Positions 1 to 7,122 of a DNA stretch of 7,831 nt are shown here, piece after piece; within the stretch, counting starts at the first letter, position 1; each line of letters starts with the position of its first letter. Location of the stretch: the NCBI GenBank assembly GCA_910578235.1, contig CAJTPP010000010.1, forward strand, positions 7,706 through 15,536. The letters run 5' to 3'. The translations under genes were made by a program, and so were the position numbers. This DNA is from an uncultured Clostridia bacterium. Lineage in GTDB: Bacteria > Bacillota > Clostridia > UBA1381. Below the pieces are notes generated by a model. It saw only the letters and a program-made list of their open reading frames with translations, ran no database searches and was not told the origin of the DNA.

Positions 1-1
1 G

Positions 2-208
2 GAAACATTGTCTGTAATTATGCAGACAACATATTTTAAATATACAAAAAAGAAATACGGTGAGGGACGCAGAATATTTAAAATGACACCGATGCATCAT
101 CATTTTGAAATGTGCGGCTGGAAGGAAACAAAAATTGTTGCGGTATTTACACTGGTAACCGCAATTCTGTGTGTTATTGCATGGATTGCCGTTGTGCCTG
201 TAATCTGA
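2..208 (+). CDS. mraY: MraY C-terminal end (phospho-N-acetylmuramoyl-pentapeptide transferase), 5' partial
   Basis: This is the last 68 codons of a gene that begins before the window. The frame reads E-T-L-S-V-I from base 2, matching the conserved VETLSVI stretch of MraY. It continues to the family hallmark RIFKMTPMHHHFE, whose triple histidine lies on the cytoplasmic face near the active site. A final hydrophobic segment (about the last 24 residues) ends at a TGA at 206-208. MraY is an integral membrane enzyme that transfers phospho-MurNAc-pentapeptide from UDP to undecaprenyl phosphate, making lipid I. The following ftsW start is only 17 nt downstream, so the two are almost certainly co-transcribed. 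The TTG at base 8 is an internal Leu codon, not a start. Identity is secure from the HHH motif and the context; the rest of the protein is not visible. Confidence 0.95.
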   Translation, partial: ETLSVIMQTTYFKYTKKKYGEGRRIFKMTPMHHHFEMCGWKETKIVAVFTLVTAILCVIAWIAVVPVI

Positions 209-210
209 CG

Positions 211-217
211 AAAGGAG
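211..217 (+). promoter_or_regulatory. Ribosome binding site of ftsW
   Basis: AAAGGAG lies 8 nt before the ATG at 226, immediately after the mraY stop. It fixes the ftsW start at 226 rather than at an in-frame ATG at 112, which lies inside mraY and would add 38 residues unlike any SEDS protein. Confidence 0.85.
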
Positions 218-225
218 ACTTAAAT

Positions 226-1410
226 ATGGCTGGAGCTGCATATCCTAACAGAACAGCAAAACAGAATAGAAGGACAACACGTGTTAAGGCGGACAGACAG
301 CCTGTCAGATTTGTTAAAGCGGGAGATATAGATTATACCTTTTTGTTTATAGTGATATTACTGCTTGCCGCGGGATTGGTGATGCTTCTGTCGGCTTCGG
401 CGCCTGCCGCAAACCGTATTTACGGAACTTCTTATTATTTCTTTTTCAAGCAGTTTGCTTTTGCTATAATCGGGCTTATCGGAATGGGAATAGTGTCTAA
501 GATAAGTTATAAGGGTTATAAAGATTTTGTTCCGAAGATGATGGTGGTATGCGTCATTCTGCTTGTGTGCGTGCTTATTCCTGGCATAGGCGCTTCGCAT
601 AACGGTTCAAGACGATGGCTTAATACTCCGGTAGTAGAAATTCAGCCGTCTGAATTTATGAAGCCTGTAATAGCTATGTATTTTGCGAGACTTATAGACA
701 GCGGTAAATATAATTTGAAGAAGTTTGGCGGTAATCTGCCGTACATAGGAGTTATGTGCGTTGTGGTAGGTCTGATGCTTATGGAGACGCATCTGAGCGG
801 AGCGATTGTTATTGCTGGTATTGGCGTGACAGTTATGATAGCCGGAGGCACACCGATAAAGCCGGTGCTTGTCGGCGCGCTCATTCTTGTGCCTGTATTG
901 GTTGTCGGTGTTTATGCGTTTAGTCCTGTGCGGTGGGCGCGAGTAACCAGTTTTCTCGATCCATTCAAGGATATACGCAATGAGAGCTATCAGGTGGCGC
1001 AGGGACTCTATGCTATAGGCTCGGGCGGTATTTTCGGTCTGGGACTCGGACGGAGCGTGCAAAAATATTCATATTTGCCTGAACCGTATAACGATTTTAT
1101 TTTTGCTATTGTGTGTGAGGAACTCGGACTTGTCGGAGCGGCGGTAGTTATATTGCTTTTTGCGGCGCTCATTATAAGAGCTGTGAGAATTGCAATGAAC
1201 GCGCCTGATACCTACAGCTCGCTTGTGGCGCTCGGAATAGCGGGACAGCTTGCTATACAGACTATACTTAATATAGCCGTTGCCACGTCAAGCGTGCCGA
1301 ACACGGGTGTTGCGCTTCCGTTTTTCAGCTACGGCGGTACGGCGGTACTGACATTGCTGCTGGAAATGGGCGTGTTGCTTAATATATCAAGGTATTCTAT
1401 TAAAGAATAA
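226..1410 (+). CDS. ftsW: SEDS peptidoglycan glycosyltransferase FtsW/SpoVE
   Basis: The 394-residue multi-pass membrane protein has a basic cytoplasmic N-tail (about 1-35) followed by about ten hydrophobic segments, a normal size for the SEDS family. SEDS proteins polymerise lipid II into glycan strands together with a class B PBP; FtsW acts at the septum. Visible family motifs are MLLSAS (53-58), NGSRRWLNTP (126-135), IQPSEFMKP (139-147), GLYAIGSGGIFGLGLG (260-275), YNDFIFAIVCEELG (288-301) and PNTGVALPFFSYGGT (358-372). D290 in the NDFIFA motif corresponds to the Asp considered catalytic in FtsW/RodA. The GSRRW signature and the position between mraY and murG favour FtsW or SpoVE over RodA. 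In Bacillus subtilis the SEDS gene at the equivalent place is spoVE, so a sporulation role is possible if the host sporulates. The usual Q/E-P-D-x-G-T motif reads METHLSGA (186-193) here. The murG start follows after 22 nt. Confidence 0.95.
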   Translation: MAGAAYPNRTAKQNRRTTRVKADRQPVRFVKAGDIDYTFLFIVILLLAAGLVMLLSASAPAANRIYGTSYYFFFKQFAFAIIGLIGMGIVSKISYKGYKDFVPKMMVVCVILLVCVLIPGIGASHNGSRRWLNTPVVEIQPSEFMKPVIAMYFARLIDSGKYNLKKFGGNLPYIGVMCVVVGLMLMETHLSGAIVIAGIGVTVMIAGGTPIKPVLVGALILVPVLVVGVYAFSPVRWARVTSFLDPFKDIRNESYQVAQGLYAIGSGGIFGLGLGRSVQKYSYLPEPYNDFIFAIVCEELGLVGAAVVILLFAALIIRAVRIAMNAPDTYSSLVALGIAGQLAIQTILNIAVATSSVPNTGVALPFFSYGGTAVLTLLLEMGVLLNISRYSIKE

Positions 1411-1432
1411 TTTAATAAAGGATGATTGTTTA

Positions 1433-2545
1433 ATGAGAGTTATATTTGCCGGCGGCGGAACGGGCGGACATATAAATCCGGCCATTTCAATAGCGGATTA
1501 CGCGGCTTCAATGGATGATGGTTTTGAAGCGCTGTTTATAGGGACGAAAAACGGTATGGAGACAAAGCTCGTGCCGAAAGCGGGGTACAAACTTGAGTTT
1601 ATTGATATTGCCGGTTTTGACAGAAAGCATTTATTGAAAAATGTTTCTGTTGTTAAAAAACTTATAAAAGCAAATTCCGATTGCAGGAAAATTATAAATA
1701 ATTTCAAACCTGACTGTATCGTGTGTACGGGCGGATATGTGAGCGGCCCTGTGGCGATTGCCGCAAAAAAGACGGGCGTGCCGTCGCTTATTCATGAGCA
1801 GAATGTGTATCCCGGGCTTACGGTGCGGGGAGCGGAAAAATATGTGGATTATCTCGCTCTCAGCTTCGGTGAGACGGTAAATCATATGACGCGTAAGGAT
1901 AAATGCGTAGTCACAGGTAATCCTGTGAGACATGAAATTCTTACGGCGGATTATGAACAGTCGAGAGAAAAGCTGGGAATAAACAAACCGTTTGTGCTTA
2001 TATTCGGAGGTAGTCTCGGAGCGGATAAAATTAATAATACTGTGGTTGATATGCTTGACAGAATAGTAAAGGAAGATAAAATATCGCTGCTTTTCGGTAC
2101 AGGTGACAGAAATTATGAAAGCGTAGTGAGTAAAATAAATGAAAAAAATATACAGCTGAACGATGATGTTAAGGTTATGCCGTATATAGATAATATGGCT
2201 GACTGTATGGCGGCGGCGGATATAGTTATAGCCCGTTCGGGAGCGATAACAGTAAGTGAAATAGCTGCTCTCTCTAAGCCGTCAATTCTTATTCCGTCTC
2301 CGAATGTCGTTAGAAATCATCAGGAGCAGAATGCACGTGAATTTGAAAATAACGGAGCGGCGGCGGTTATACTTGAACAGGAGCTTAACGGGGAGGTTCT
2401 GTACGAAAAGATGATGTCTATGGTGAATGACAAGAAGTCACTGCTGAAAATGTCGGAAAATCTGCGTCCTCTTGCAAAAACGGACGCTCTTGAAAAGCTG
2501 TATGAGCTTATGAAAAAAATGTCTGATAAAGGAGTAAACGGATGA
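1433..2545 (+). CDS. murG: MurG, UDP-GlcNAc:lipid I N-acetylglucosaminyltransferase
   Basis: This 370-residue GT-B fold glycosyltransferase adds GlcNAc from UDP-GlcNAc to lipid I on the inner membrane face, producing lipid II. The N-domain carries the glycine-rich loop GGGTGGHINPA (7-17, with the conserved His13), CTGGYVSGP (98-106) and HEQNVYPG (121-128). TGNPVR (161-166) marks the approach to the C-domain, which has the second glycine loop FGGSLGA (191-197), MPYIDNM (249-255) and the donor-site segment ARSGAITVSE (267-276), then HQEQNA (296-301). Length and motif order are typical for MurG. The ATG at 1433 is preceded by AAAGGATG at 1417-1424, and the protein begins directly with the beta-strand before the first glycine loop, so no longer start is needed. 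It is 22 nt behind ftsW, and its TGA overlaps the next gene's ATG (ATGA), indicating one operon. Confidence 0.97.
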   Translation: MRVIFAGGGTGGHINPAISIADYAASMDDGFEALFIGTKNGMETKLVPKAGYKLEFIDIAGFDRKHLLKNVSVVKKLIKANSDCRKIINNFKPDCIVCTGGYVSGPVAIAAKKTGVPSLIHEQNVYPGLTVRGAEKYVDYLALSFGETVNHMTRKDKCVVTGNPVRHEILTADYEQSREKLGINKPFVLIFGGSLGADKINNTVVDMLDRIVKEDKISLLFGTGDRNYESVVSKINEKNIQLNDDVKVMPYIDNMADCMAAADIVIARSGAITVSEIAALSKPSILIPSPNVVRNHQEQNAREFENNGAAAVILEQELNGEVLYEKMMSMVNDKKSLLKMSENLRPLAKTDALEKLYELMKKMSDKGVNG

Positions 2546-3771
2546 AAATAACAACATTAAAGGGTACAAATGATTACCTTCCTGAGGAGGCCCGTCTGCG
2601 AGACTATTTGCAGAACAGTATTCTTAATACTTACACGGACGCGGGTTTTGAGCGTATAATGACTCCGGCGATCGAGGATATTGAAAATCTTGACAAAAGT
2701 GACGGCGGAGATAATTTAAATCTTATTTTTAAGATTATGAAAAGAGGAGATAAGCTTACAAAAGCGCTTGTGGGCGGTGACGAAACCAAGCTTTGTGATA
2801 TGGGACTGCGCTATGATCTTACTCTGCCGCTTTCAAGATATTATGCCAATAACAGGGAGCAGCTTGTTCTTCCCGCAAAATGTATACAGATCGACAAAGT
2901 ATACCGCGCGGAAAGACCACAGAAGGGCAGACTGCGCGAGTTAGTTCAGTGTGATATAGATATAATAGGCTCGTCGTCAATCAGTTCTGAAATTGAGCTT
3001 ATTCACACAACGGCAAAAGCTCTGTTAGCGCTGGAAATAAAGGATTTTACAGTTAAGATCAATGACCGCAGAATACTGCGTTCTATTTTATTGAAGACGG
3101 GTTTTGCGGAAAATCAGCTTGACAGCGTGTGCATAACCTTTGATAAGCTGGATAAAATCGGCACGGAAGGTGTTATTGCGGAACTCAGGGATAAGGAGTT
3201 TGACGATAACGTTATAGATAAATTTTCTCAGATCATTTCCAAGCCGCTGACGCTTGAAAGTGTTAAGGAGCTTGGCGGCGGCGAAGCAGTGGAAAGTGTT
3301 GAAACGATTATGAACGCGGTCAGCGAGCTTTCACAGGGAGCGTATAAAATAAACTTTGAAATTTCTCTTGTCAGGGGACAGGGTTATTATACGGGAACAG
3401 TTTTTGAAATTGTCAGCGATAGGTTTAAGGGCTCAATTGCCGGAGGCGGACGTTATGATAATCTTATAGGGAAATTTACCGGTGAAAATATTCCGGCCGT
3501 GGGATTTTCTATAGGTTTTGAGAGGATTTTTGTATTGCTCACGGAGGCAGGATATAAAATCCCTGATACAAAGCGGCGTATTGCGCTTTTACATGACAAA
3601 GAGCGGATTACGGAAGCAATTAAAGAGGCGGAAAAGCTTAGAGAGAAGTATGATGTCGTAATAACGGAGAAGCCTAAAAAGCTTTCAAAATATCTTGATA
3701 AAATTCAGGCTAAAGGTTATTATGGTTTTTGTTTCCTTGGAGAGGAAATCAGGGAGTTGAAAAATGACTAA
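2542..3771 (+). CDS. Histidyl-tRNA synthetase-like protein, short C-terminal domain
   Basis: This 409-residue class II aminoacyl-tRNA synthetase-like protein belongs to the HisS/HisZ family. HisRS charges tRNA-His; HisZ is a non-charging subunit of ATP phosphoribosyltransferase. The N-terminus KGTNDYLPEEA (7-17) and LRYDLTLP (89-96) are HisRS-like, the latter resembling the archaeal/eukaryotic version. Motif 2 is YRAERPQKGRLRELVQCD (121-138). The histidine-site segment is LVRGQGYYTGTVFE (276-289), GGGRYD is at 301-306, and motif 3 includes GFERI with Arg328. Arg278 and Tyr282-283 of the histidine pocket are kept, which favours HisS over HisZ. The usual R-G-L-D-Y-Y reads R-G-Q-G-Y-Y. The C-terminal anticodon-binding domain (about 345-409) stops right after FLGEE, roughly 30 residues earlier than in typical HisRS. 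A terminator follows directly, so no lost tail is visible. RBS AAAGGAG is at 2528-2534; the ATG overlaps the murG stop. Family assignment is firm, but charging activity is not, so no symbol is given. Confidence 0.85.
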   Translation: MKITTLKGTNDYLPEEARLRDYLQNSILNTYTDAGFERIMTPAIEDIENLDKSDGGDNLNLIFKIMKRGDKLTKALVGGDETKLCDMGLRYDLTLPLSRYYANNREQLVLPAKCIQIDKVYRAERPQKGRLRELVQCDIDIIGSSSISSEIELIHTTAKALLALEIKDFTVKINDRRILRSILLKTGFAENQLDSVCITFDKLDKIGTEGVIAELRDKEFDDNVIDKFSQIISKPLTLESVKELGGGEAVESVETIMNAVSELSQGAYKINFEISLVRGQGYYTGTVFEIVSDRFKGSIAGGGRYDNLIGKFTGENIPAVGFSIGFERIFVLLTEAGYKIPDTKRRIALLHDKERITEAIKEAEKLREKYDVVITEKPKKLSKYLDKIQAKGYYGFCFLGEEIRELKND

Positions 3772-3782
3772 AAATTAATTAA

Positions 3783-3810
3783 AAAACGGACAGTATATAC
3801 TGTCCGTTTT
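3783..3810. terminator. Bidirectional intrinsic terminator
   Basis: A perfect 28-bp palindrome has arms at 3783-3794 and 3799-3810 around an ATAT loop. The core is ACGGACAGT/ACTGTCCGT, flanked by an A-tract on the left and a T-tract on the right. It therefore reads as a hairpin plus U-run from either strand. It starts 11 nt after the hisS-like stop and ends 1 nt before the stop codon of the converging AraC-family gene, so it probably ends both transcripts. Confidence 0.9.
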
Positions 3811-3811
3811 A

Positions 3812-4618
3812 TCAATTGCCGTTAATAAAGCTTTTGGGAGATGTGCCGGTAAGCTTTTTAAATGTTTTATAAAATGTGGAGTAATCATTGAAGCCGCATT
3901 CATAGCAGAGCGACATGATATCTGTGCCGTTGCACAGCAGATTTTTTGCCTTTGTTATTTTGCGTATATTAATAAATTCTTTTATTGTAAGTCCCGTACG
4001 CTTCTTGAATGTATGGCACATATGGTATTTGTTTACGAAAAATTTATTGGCGAGAAAATCAAGTGTAATGTCAGATGAAATGTTATAGGTAAGGTATTCT
4101 ATAATATCATCAATACAGTTCTTTTTTTGCATGTTTATATTCATATCCGCGTCTGATATTGAATTCAGTTTTACAAGAAACTGAATTGTGTACGCTTTGA
4201 TCATCGCATCGCTTTCGGGGAGTCTGTTTATTATATAGCGCTTTACATTATCGAAATATTCATATAGATTATAGTTTGCGGCAATCTTTTTAGGGATGCG
4301 GTTGCCGTTTCCCGGCTCATTACTGTCAATAGTTTCAAACAATACAGGGAATTCCGATATAAAATCTTTTGAAATCTGTATAAAGTCACGCTCATACTGT
4401 TTATCGGAGTGAAAGGCTATTGTGTGAAGCTCTTGAGGACGCGTAACGAAAATATCCCCGCTTTCCGCCGAATATATATTATTTTCTACGAGATATGAGG
4501 CGTCGCCGGCTTTAAAATACAGAAATTCATAATAATAGTGCATGTGCATTTTTAATTCCGGAGGATTGTCTTTTGCATAGCTGTAAAGATATTCGTTTTG
4601 TCTGTATGAAATGCCCAT
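3812..4618 (-). CDS. AraC-family transcriptional regulator
   Basis: The 268-residue protein has the classic AraC layout. The N-terminal part (about 15-95) looks like a cupin sensor domain, with a His-rich entry (MHMHYYYEFLYF, 24-35), a glycine turn at SGDIF (53-57) and PQELHTI (61-67). A linker follows, then a C-terminal DNA-binding domain (about 167-268) with two helix-turn-helix units. These are LDFLANKFFVNKYHMCHTF (186-204) and the family signature region DIMSLCYECGFNDYSTFY (233-250), followed by FKKLTGTSPKSF (253-264). Such proteins usually respond to a small ligand and activate nearby genes. It lies downstream of, and on the same strand as, the ABC-exporter pair, separated by 182 bp, so it may control that pair or itself; this is inference. 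The ligand is unknown. The start is supported by a very G-rich Shine-Dalgarno. It converges on the hisS-like gene and shares its terminator. Confidence 0.92.
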   Translation of the reverse strand: MGISYRQNEYLYSYAKDNPPELKMHMHYYYEFLYFKAGDASYLVENNIYSAESGDIFVTRPQELHTIAFHSDKQYERDFIQISKDFISEFPVLFETIDSNEPGNGNRIPKKIAANYNLYEYFDNVKRYIINRLPESDAMIKAYTIQFLVKLNSISDADMNINMQKKNCIDDIIEYLTYNISSDITLDFLANKFFVNKYHMCHTFKKRTGLTIKEFINIRKITKAKNLLCNGTDIMSLCYECGFNDYSTFYKTFKKLTGTSPKSFINGN

Positions 4619-4624
4619 CTTGTT

Positions 4625-4635
4625 CCCCCCCTCTT
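4625..4635 (-). promoter_or_regulatory. G-rich ribosome binding site of the AraC-family gene
   Basis: On the minus strand the sequence reads AAGAGGGGGGG, ending 6 nt before the ATG at 4618. It contains a run of seven G within the Shine-Dalgarno, unlike the mixed GGAGG sites elsewhere in the window. It supports the chosen start. Confidence 0.75.
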
Positions 4636-4680
4636 TTTTATTTTATCATAAAAAAGCAAGATTTGCAATATGTGATGACA

Positions 4681-4695
4681 ATATTCACTGAATAT
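4681..4695. repeat. Perfect 7-1-7 inverted repeat, candidate operator
   Basis: ATATTCA-C-TGAATAT is a perfect dyad 62 nt upstream of the AraC-family start codon. The spacer (4619-4800) is AT-rich and contains no ORF. The dyad could be an operator for that gene, but AraC proteins often bind direct rather than inverted repeats, so the binding protein is unknown. No convincing -35/-10 pair could be fixed; TTGCAA with a 17-bp gap to TAAAAT exists on the minus strand but sits so close to the Shine-Dalgarno that it is doubtful. Confidence 0.4.
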
Positions 4696-4766
4696 AAAAA
4701 CAAGACGATATTTTTGTGACTGCGGTTATTTTCACAATATTTCCCGAAGGTGCACGCGTGAAACTT

Positions 4767-4786
4767 ACGTTATGACTGCATAGCGT
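4767..4786. repeat. Imperfect inverted repeat downstream of the permease gene
   Basis: ACGTTATG-ACTG-CATAGCGT forms 8-bp arms with one mismatch (a possible G-U pair on the plus-strand RNA) around a 4-nt loop. It lies 14 nt after the permease stop in the direction of transcription. No T-run follows on the minus strand, so it is a poor intrinsic terminator. It may instead be a weak RNA stem or a protein site. Read-through from the exporter genes into the AraC-family gene therefore remains possible. Confidence 0.3.
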
Positions 4787-4800
4787 GATATATACATTTG

Positions 4801-7122
4801 TTATTCATTTGAAAGCACGTCTGCAACCGACATGTTTTTTATTTGTTTTGATGGTGAATATACCGCCGCGACACAGGAGAGAGCTATAATTGCGAGTATT
4901 ACAGTAATCGCTGTAACGGGAAATTCCCATGGATCGCCGAAATGAGAGGTTACCATTGTTTCAAAAAATATCTTATTCAGAGGAAGTCCTGCCGCGATAC
5001 CGATAATGCCGCCGAGTACAGCGTAGGTTAATGTTTCCGCGACAATCATTTTTGTAAGCTGATCCGAGCGCATACCGATTGCAAGCATTGCTCCGTACTG
5101 TTTTATTTTTGCTGAGACGCTCATTGAAATACTGTTCATTATATTAAATATTGTAATCATAGCGATAATCGCCATAAAGCCGTATACCAGAATACTGAAC
5201 AGCCAGTAGGTGCCTCTGTTTTGACGGTTACTTTCCCGATAGTCTATAAACGGATTGTCTCCTGCTAAATTACGAAGAGCGGCCACATCACTTTCTGTCG
5301 CTTTCTTTGAAAGCTTAACGCTTAAAAGTGTGTAATTCGACTTGCCTGTAAGGCGGGTAAAAGTCTCTTCGGAGCAAATAACCGTAGCTTTACCTTCAGA
5401 CCATATGCCTGTGGACAGCTCGCCGGCAACTTCAAATTTTTCATTGCCTATTTGTATTTTATCGCCTTTTTTCAATGTGCTTGTTTTATTGTGAATTGTA
5501 AAGACATAATTACTGTCGCCTGATATTTTTGACAAATTTCCGCTGATTAAAGCGTGATTTTCCGACCAGTTCATCATATAAGCGTCATATGAAACCAAAT
5601 CAACTTCATCGGTTCTGTCTGAGATGACAGGAGTATGCAGCTGAAACATATTTCCGTAAACATTTTTTATATTCTGTCTTCCGTAAATTTCATTGTATAA
5701 TTCTCTCTTTACCGAGCCTTCATTGCCCGCGCTTGATATGGCCACATCAGGAGTATACGAGCGAAGTGAGGGGAGTGCGTGTTTTATAAATCCGAGCATT
5801 GAGGAAAATCCTAAAAATATTATAATGCTGACCGCGAACGAGAGCATCATAAGCACAAGATTTTTCTTTGATGAAGAGGCGTGATGGATACCGAGAGCGG
5901 TTTCAATTTTACCGAAATGTATATTGGCACCGTGTTTTACACTGTTTATGATATCTGAGTCTCCTGATACGGCTGATACAGGCGAAACTCGCGCCGCCCG
6001 TTTCGCGGGTGATTGAGCCGCTGTCAGAACTGTCGCAAGGCCTATAACAATACCGCATATAATTCCAATTGCGCTGACAGCAAATAAAGGCATATTGGCA
6101 AATTCACCTCCGATAAAAAATCGCAGACACGCGCATAAGCCCCAGGTTACAAGCACAGCGGCGGCTATCCCTATAGGAATGGCGGCTTTACACCAGTTCA
6201 GGGCTTCAAGCCGCACAAAGCGTGCAATTTGTTTTTTACTTGCGCCTATACATCGTAACATTCCGAAAAATTGAGTTCTCTGGGCAACATTACTGTTCAT
6301 GCTGCTTGAAATCATAAGAACGCCGGCAGATAGCACAAGCAAAACCAAAACAGCCGCAATACCGTAAAGTCCTATCATATAGGAATTGCTGCTGAAGCCC
6401 TCAAGTCCCATAATAGCAGTGTTTTCGCTTATGTTTTCATCTGTTAAAGCATATTCCTCCTTTATTTGAGAAATTGCTTTTTGAATATTTGTATGCTTGT
6501 TAAACCGGATATAATATTCGGGAAACGAGTCTTCACTGCCTGTAAAATCTAAAGCGGCAGTAAATGCTTGTTTGTTCATAAATGCGACGACAGCATCATA
6601 AAATACGGCTGATTCGTCATATTTGAAGCCTGATACTGTATAATGCATATCACCCGAAGGAGTGTTGATAGTGATATTATCTTTTATATGAATACCGAGG
6701 ATATCTTTGGCGTTTGAGGTGAGCATTACCTCTTGTGCGTTTTGAGGAAAAGTGCCCTCAAATTCGGAAGGACGTATATCGGTTATATATGCCTTGTCCA
6801 CTCCGCAGACAGCGGCTTTCTTTCCGTTTATAAAATAATCTTTGTCTATTTTATAGTTTATGCTGTCATACCAGGATGCGGCGGAAATATCGGGGCGGAC
6901 GAATACGTTTTCTGCTATGCTGTCATCTGTATTGCGCAGGCATACATGCCAATTGCCATGCTTGCTAATCATGTTTGTTTTTTCTGCTCTTATCCCCATA
7001 TCTGCCATTGAAAATACGGCGCTCACAAGAAATACTGAAAGGATGATGCATATAATTGTCATTCTGTTTTGTTTTCTTTTTACTTTTGCGGAAATCGGTA
7101 TAAGTTCAAGATAGCTTTTCAT
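4801..7122 (-). CDS. ABC transporter permease with two FtsX/MacB-type units
   Basis: The 773-residue membrane protein is the translocation subunit for the ATPase encoded just upstream. Eight hydrophobic segments are visible, at about 21-40, 246-272, 310-333, 346-369, 421-444, 639-664, 696-718 and 735-756. This gives two repeats of one helix, a large extracytoplasmic domain (about 45-245 and 445-638) and three helices. Each repeat carries the FtsX cytoplasmic segment after its second helix: QRTQFFGMLRCIGAS (281-295) and KIKQYGAMLAIGMRS (672-686). Each ends with an S-P-x-K type tail (SPAKRAARVSPVSAV and SPSKQIKNMSVADVL). MacB/FtsX-type systems move peptides, lipids or antimicrobials, or drive mechanical work outside the membrane; the cargo here is unknown. 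The ATG at 7122 is chosen because GGGAGG lies 8 nt upstream; an in-frame ATG at 7164 would add 14 non-hydrophobic residues inside the ATPase gene. It overlaps the ATPase gene by 17 nt. Confidence 0.93.
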   Translation of the reverse strand: MKSYLELIPISAKVKRKQNRMTIICIILSVFLVSAVFSMADMGIRAEKTNMISKHGNWHVCLRNTDDSIAENVFVRPDISAASWYDSINYKIDKDYFINGKKAAVCGVDKAYITDIRPSEFEGTFPQNAQEVMLTSNAKDILGIHIKDNITINTPSGDMHYTVSGFKYDESAVFYDAVVAFMNKQAFTAALDFTGSEDSFPEYYIRFNKHTNIQKAISQIKEEYALTDENISENTAIMGLEGFSSNSYMIGLYGIAAVLVLLVLSAGVLMISSSMNSNVAQRTQFFGMLRCIGASKKQIARFVRLEALNWCKAAIPIGIAAAVLVTWGLCACLRFFIGGEFANMPLFAVSAIGIICGIVIGLATVLTAAQSPAKRAARVSPVSAVSGDSDIINSVKHGANIHFGKIETALGIHHASSSKKNLVLMMLSFAVSIIIFLGFSSMLGFIKHALPSLRSYTPDVAISSAGNEGSVKRELYNEIYGRQNIKNVYGNMFQLHTPVISDRTDEVDLVSYDAYMMNWSENHALISGNLSKISGDSNYVFTIHNKTSTLKKGDKIQIGNEKFEVAGELSTGIWSEGKATVICSEETFTRLTGKSNYTLLSVKLSKKATESDVAALRNLAGDNPFIDYRESNRQNRGTYWLFSILVYGFMAIIAMITIFNIMNSISMSVSAKIKQYGAMLAIGMRSDQLTKMIVAETLTYAVLGGIIGIAAGLPLNKIFFETMVTSHFGDPWEFPVTAITVILAIIALSCVAAVYSPSKQIKNMSVADVLSNE

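Noticed and set aside
112..225. Longer in-frame start for the FtsW protein
   Set aside because: It lies within mraY, adds 38 cysteine-rich residues without SEDS similarity, and lacks the good ribosome binding site seen before 226.
607..1062. 151-codon minus-strand ORF
   Set aside because: It is antisense to ftsW, with a low-complexity H/R/N/S-rich product and no domain signal; it is a shadow of the real frame.
1631..1933. 100-codon minus-strand ORF
   Set aside because: It is antisense to murG, whose motifs across this stretch are all conserved; there is no independent support.
2542..3771. HisZ (ATP phosphoribosyltransferase regulatory subunit)
   Set aside because: The histidine-site Arg, the GGGRYD motif, motif 3 Arg and part of an anticodon-binding domain are present, which HisZ normally lacks; no his biosynthesis genes are adjacent.
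3740..3811. Frameshift or nonsense mutation truncating the HisRS-like gene
   Set aside because: Sequence after the TAA passes straight into the terminator hairpin with no remnant of a missing C-terminus, so the short end appears native.
6733..7114. Two overlapping plus-strand ORFs
   Set aside because: They are antisense to the N-terminal part of the permease, lack ribosome binding sites and show no recognisable domain.
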